From positions 1-7,040 of the forward strand of contig CAZQIO010000029.1 of assembly GCA_964593405.1 (NCBI GenBank): 7,040 nucleotides of DNA, read 5' to 3'. Positions 4,627-7,040 of the stretch are shown piece by piece. How positions within the stretch are numbered: the stretch's first letter is position 1; each line of letters opens with the position of its first letter. The notes under the pieces were generated by a model, which saw only the letters and a list, made by a program, of their open reading frames with translations, searched no databases and was not told where the DNA came from. The DNA is from CAZQIO01 sp964593405 (GTDB taxonomy: Bacteria > Patescibacteriota > Minisyncoccia > Minisyncoccales > GBS-2). Position numbers and translations under genes: made by a program.

Positions 4627-7040
4627 TTAATCAAATTTTTCTAAATCAATTTCTAAATAGTCAAATGGTTCGCCCGAACCAAGCCAATTTTCTTCTCGGC
4701 GAATTTTCTTGGCGCCATATCTTAATTGTAAAATATCAGAAAGATGTTCATTAACTCTGGCATGCATCACTAATTTTTTGATTTTTCTTTCTTTAGCTTT
4801 TTTAGAGAGTTCTTTGATTAAATTATAAAAAGCTTCTAAACTCCTTTCTCCTGGTTTGATGGCAATGGTCCAAATATATAAAGTCTCCTTGTTTAAATGA
4901 TTCTTGTCAACTAAAGAGGGAACTTCTTTTGTCTCAACCGCGCTTAAATTGCCAATGATTTGATTTCCTTTTTTTAAAATTAAATGAATTCCTTCCATCT
5001 CTAAATACTCTTCGGCTGGCGTTCTTAAACTTTCTGGAAAACAGGATTCTTCTAACTCATTTATTCTCTCAATTAAATCTGGAGTTAATCTTCCAATTTC
5101 TTCAATCTCAATTTTTACTTCTTTCTCTTGTTCCTCCGGAGTTTTAGCGAGGGATGGTTTTTCTAATTCCTCGGCCACAATAAAGAAAGATTTTAATGTT
5201 TCTTTTGATGGGTCAACCCAGGCTGAACCAAAAGCGTCTAAGTATTCAGTTTTTCTTGGTGAGCCGCCGAGCTTGGTGAGGGTTAAAGTAATAGAATCCA
5301 AACCCTTTGTTTCAACATCGTTGTATGAGCCTGAACCGAGCAAAATTCTTTTGATTTTGCCCCTTGAAAAAGATTGGGCATAGCTTTTAACATAAGTAAA
5401 TAAATTATCTCTAATTTGCGGTTCAAAACCTTGATAATCTGAATGAATTTCAACATTGTCTAAAATTAGGTACAAATTGCCTTGGGCGTCTTTTGCTACA
5501 AAAAGCCAGGTTTGAGCAATGGTTTTATCTTCAACTCTATCTCTCACTTCCACTACCTGCAAATTAGTGTCAAGTAAATAATCAAACATTGCCGCCCGAT
5601 TAAAGTTTTCCACTGCCACGCAGCAATGAGTGTAATTACCCTGAAAAATATCATAGCCTGGTTCTCTCTGCCAAGTTCTAATTTCTAATTCAAAACCTTT
5701 CCTTAATAATTCTTTTTCCAAATCCGGTAATCTTTGAGATAAATCTTTTAAATGGGCCAGGGCCGTAGCCAGGTTTTGTTTTTTTGTTTGGTCTTTTTCT
5801 GATTGATAAATTTTTTCAATTTCAGAAGTAAAATCGGCTAAAATAATTCCGATATCTTTAACCGAAAGCTTGCCTTTCTCTGGATGAACAATTCCTTCTT
5901 CTTTAAATTGAATGCCATATTTTTTAAAAACTTTTTTAAAAACATTTCTCGCTTCTTGGTCCGATAAAATCCCTTTTCTTTTTTCTCGATAGGAACCTAA
6001 TAACTCTTTAACTGTTGAAGAGAATTCCTGTTCAAAGGCTCTTCTTTTCGCTTCTAATTGGTCTTCTGTCGGGCCAACATTAAATTCCAATTTTTTGTCA
6101 TATTTGAGCCATTTTTCAAAATCTAAGCCATGTTTTTCAAATTCTTCTTTGACTTTTAAATTGTATTTTTTTATTTCTTCCAGATATTCTTTTTCATCTG
6201 GAGTATATTCTCCTTCAATTTGGCCGAATAAACTTGGCAAGAATGATTTTTCTTGTAAAGACAATTTCATTATCAATTTTAAAAGCTCTTTGCTTTCTGA
6301 TTCATATTGGGCTTGGGCAGTAAAAAGTCTTGGCAAATATTCTAAATTCCATTTATCAAAAGCGTTTTCTTGAATCTTTGCTTTGATTTCTAATCTTTGA
6401 GCAAATTTTTCTAAAAGATTTCTCCCCAAAATTCTGATTAAATCTAAAGAGTCGATTTCTTTTTGAGTGTTTTCTTGTAAAATCTCACCCAGTTCCTCGG
6501 CCAATTCCATTCTTTGATAAGCTGAAGAAATTTCAATCAAAAGAGAAAAATATTCTGGGTCAAGATTTTTAATCTTTGGCCAGAATTTTTTAAGCAATTC
6601 TGGATCAAATTTTCTCACCACATTCTCAAAAAATCTTTCCAATCTGGGAAAACCAAAATTCTTGAGATATTGATTTAACCAGGCGGTTGATAAATCCAAG
6701 TCCAACGCGTGGAGTTTGGCTAATTCTAATTGATGTTTTTCTAAAAATTTCTCTGGATCGTCTGTCTGTTTTTCTTTTGGTAATTTTTGATTGATTTCTT
6801 GGGAATATTTAATCAGCGAAGATAAAGCTGGCTTATATTCAAGGAAAAACTTACCTAAATCTTCTTGATTCCTTAATAATGAAGCCAGCACTAAATAGTC
6901 GTATCCTCGCCAATTAGCCTGGCTTTTTTCCTTTAAAATTTCAATTAACCGAGAAGGTTTTTCTATGTTAATAATACCCAATTCAATGCCTTTGCTTGCT
7001 AAATAGGCAAAATCATCCCACCGATCTTTGGTTTTGCAGA
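4627..7040 (-). CDS. Large protein of unknown family, helical N-term, THCC domain and GNAT-like C-term; 5' end outside window
   Basis: The frame is open to the window edge. A TTG at 6981 is not a credible start because 19 more in-frame codons lie upstream, giving at least 803 residues (numbered from the Cys at 7038). Residues 1-440 are highly charged, mostly helical and contain aromatic Trp/Tyr/Leu motifs (DRWDDFAYLAS, NWRGYDYLVLAS) that look like helical repeats. Residues about 449-604 form an alpha/beta domain with FQGNYTHCC (465-473), DNVEIHSDYQG (527-537), a helix and IKRILLGSGSYND; this order is reminiscent of the second half of a GNAT fold. Residues about 649-803 look like a second GNAT domain: IHLILKKGNQIIGNLSAVE, a strand LYIWTIAIKPG, a long helix, then KKLVMHARVNEHLSDILQLRYGAKKI. 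The usual acetyl-CoA loop (R/QxxGxG/A) is not well kept. No signal peptide or membrane segment is seen in the visible part. Substrate and function are unknown; acetyltransferase activity is inference. Confidence 0.85.
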   Translation of the reverse strand, partial: CKTKDRWDDFAYLASKGIELGIINIEKPSRLIEILKEKSQANWRGYDYLVLASLLRNQEDLGKFFLEYKPALSSLIKYSQEINQKLPKEKQTDDPEKFLEKHQLELAKLHALDLDLSTAWLNQYLKNFGFPRLERFFENVVRKFDPELLKKFWPKIKNLDPEYFSLLIEISSAYQRMELAEELGEILQENTQKEIDSLDLIRILGRNLLEKFAQRLEIKAKIQENAFDKWNLEYLPRLFTAQAQYESESKELLKLIMKLSLQEKSFLPSLFGQIEGEYTPDEKEYLEEIKKYNLKVKEEFEKHGLDFEKWLKYDKKLEFNVGPTEDQLEAKRRAFEQEFSSTVKELLGSYREKRKGILSDQEARNVFKKVFKKYGIQFKEEGIVHPEKGKLSVKDIGIILADFTSEIEKIYQSEKDQTKKQNLATALAHLKDLSQRLPDLEKELLRKGFELEIRTWQREPGYDIFQGNYTHCCVAVENFNRAAMFDYLLDTNLQVVEVRDRVEDKTIAQTWLFVAKDAQGNLYLILDNVEIHSDYQGFEPQIRDNLFTYVKSYAQSFSRGKIKRILLGSGSYNDVETKGLDSITLTLTKLGGSPRKTEYLDAFGSAWVDPSKETLKSFFIVAEELEKPSLAKTPEEQEKEVKIEIEEIGRLTPDLIERINELEESCFPESLRTPAEEYLEMEGIHLILKKGNQIIGNLSAVETKEVPSLVDKNHLNKETLYIWTIAIKPGERSLEAFYNLIKELSKKAKERKIKKLVMHARVNEHLSDILQLRYGAKKIRREENWLGSGEPFDYLEIDLEKFD

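Noticed and set aside
4422..4754. Plus-strand open frame of 110 codons, partly in the gene-free interval
   Set aside because: Its 3' third runs antisense through the end of the large minus-strand gene, it has no Shine-Dalgarno, and it overlaps the inverted repeat. Part of it could be residual coding sequence from the decayed element, but I cannot support it as a gene.

Overview
The window is AT-rich, with long A-rich coding strands and lysine/isoleucine-rich proteins. Every gene I can support is on the minus strand, so transcription runs from high to low coordinates. Gene order, very short intergenic gaps, weak or absent Shine-Dalgarno sites and a large unrecognised repeat-rich protein suggest a streamlined uncultured bacterium, perhaps Candidate Phyla Radiation/Patescibacteria. 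That is an impression from style and not from any marker gene; a small-genome archaeon is not excluded.

Layout from right to left. (1) 7040-4627: a large protein of at least 803 residues, cut at its 5' end by the window edge. It has an alpha-helical N-terminal part, a middle domain with a Thr-His-Cys-Cys motif, and a C-terminal GNAT-like acetyltransferase fold. I do not recognise the family. (2) 4626-3957: about 670 bases with no intact gene. It holds a 24-nt inverted repeat (22 of 24 positions matching) whose arms lie 180 nt apart, frame-broken coding-like fragments on the minus strand that may be a decayed transposase, and three ATTAGCA repeats just upstream of the next gene. (3) 3956-1: four closely packed genes that look like one operon. 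They are a zinc/manganese-type (ABC-3) transporter permease, a secreted-plus-membrane thiol-disulfide protein with two thioredoxin-like domains fused to a CcdA/DsbD-type membrane domain, an iron-sulfur protein with two complete CCG cysteine motifs, and a LutB-type LUD-domain protein cut off by the left edge. Gaps are 10 nt, 22 nt and a 4-nt ATGA overlap.

Working together: the CCG protein and the LutB-type protein match two of the three parts of the bacterial L-lactate oxidation complex (LutABC). They are probably cytoplasmic electron-transfer partners; whether lactate is the substrate is not shown. The CcdA fusion probably carries reducing equivalents across the membrane to its own outward-facing thioredoxin domains. 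The permease has no ATPase or binding-protein gene beside it here, and the decayed region lies where such genes could have been. The common theme of the operon is thiol/iron-sulfur redox chemistry plus metal uptake, but a joint function is inference.
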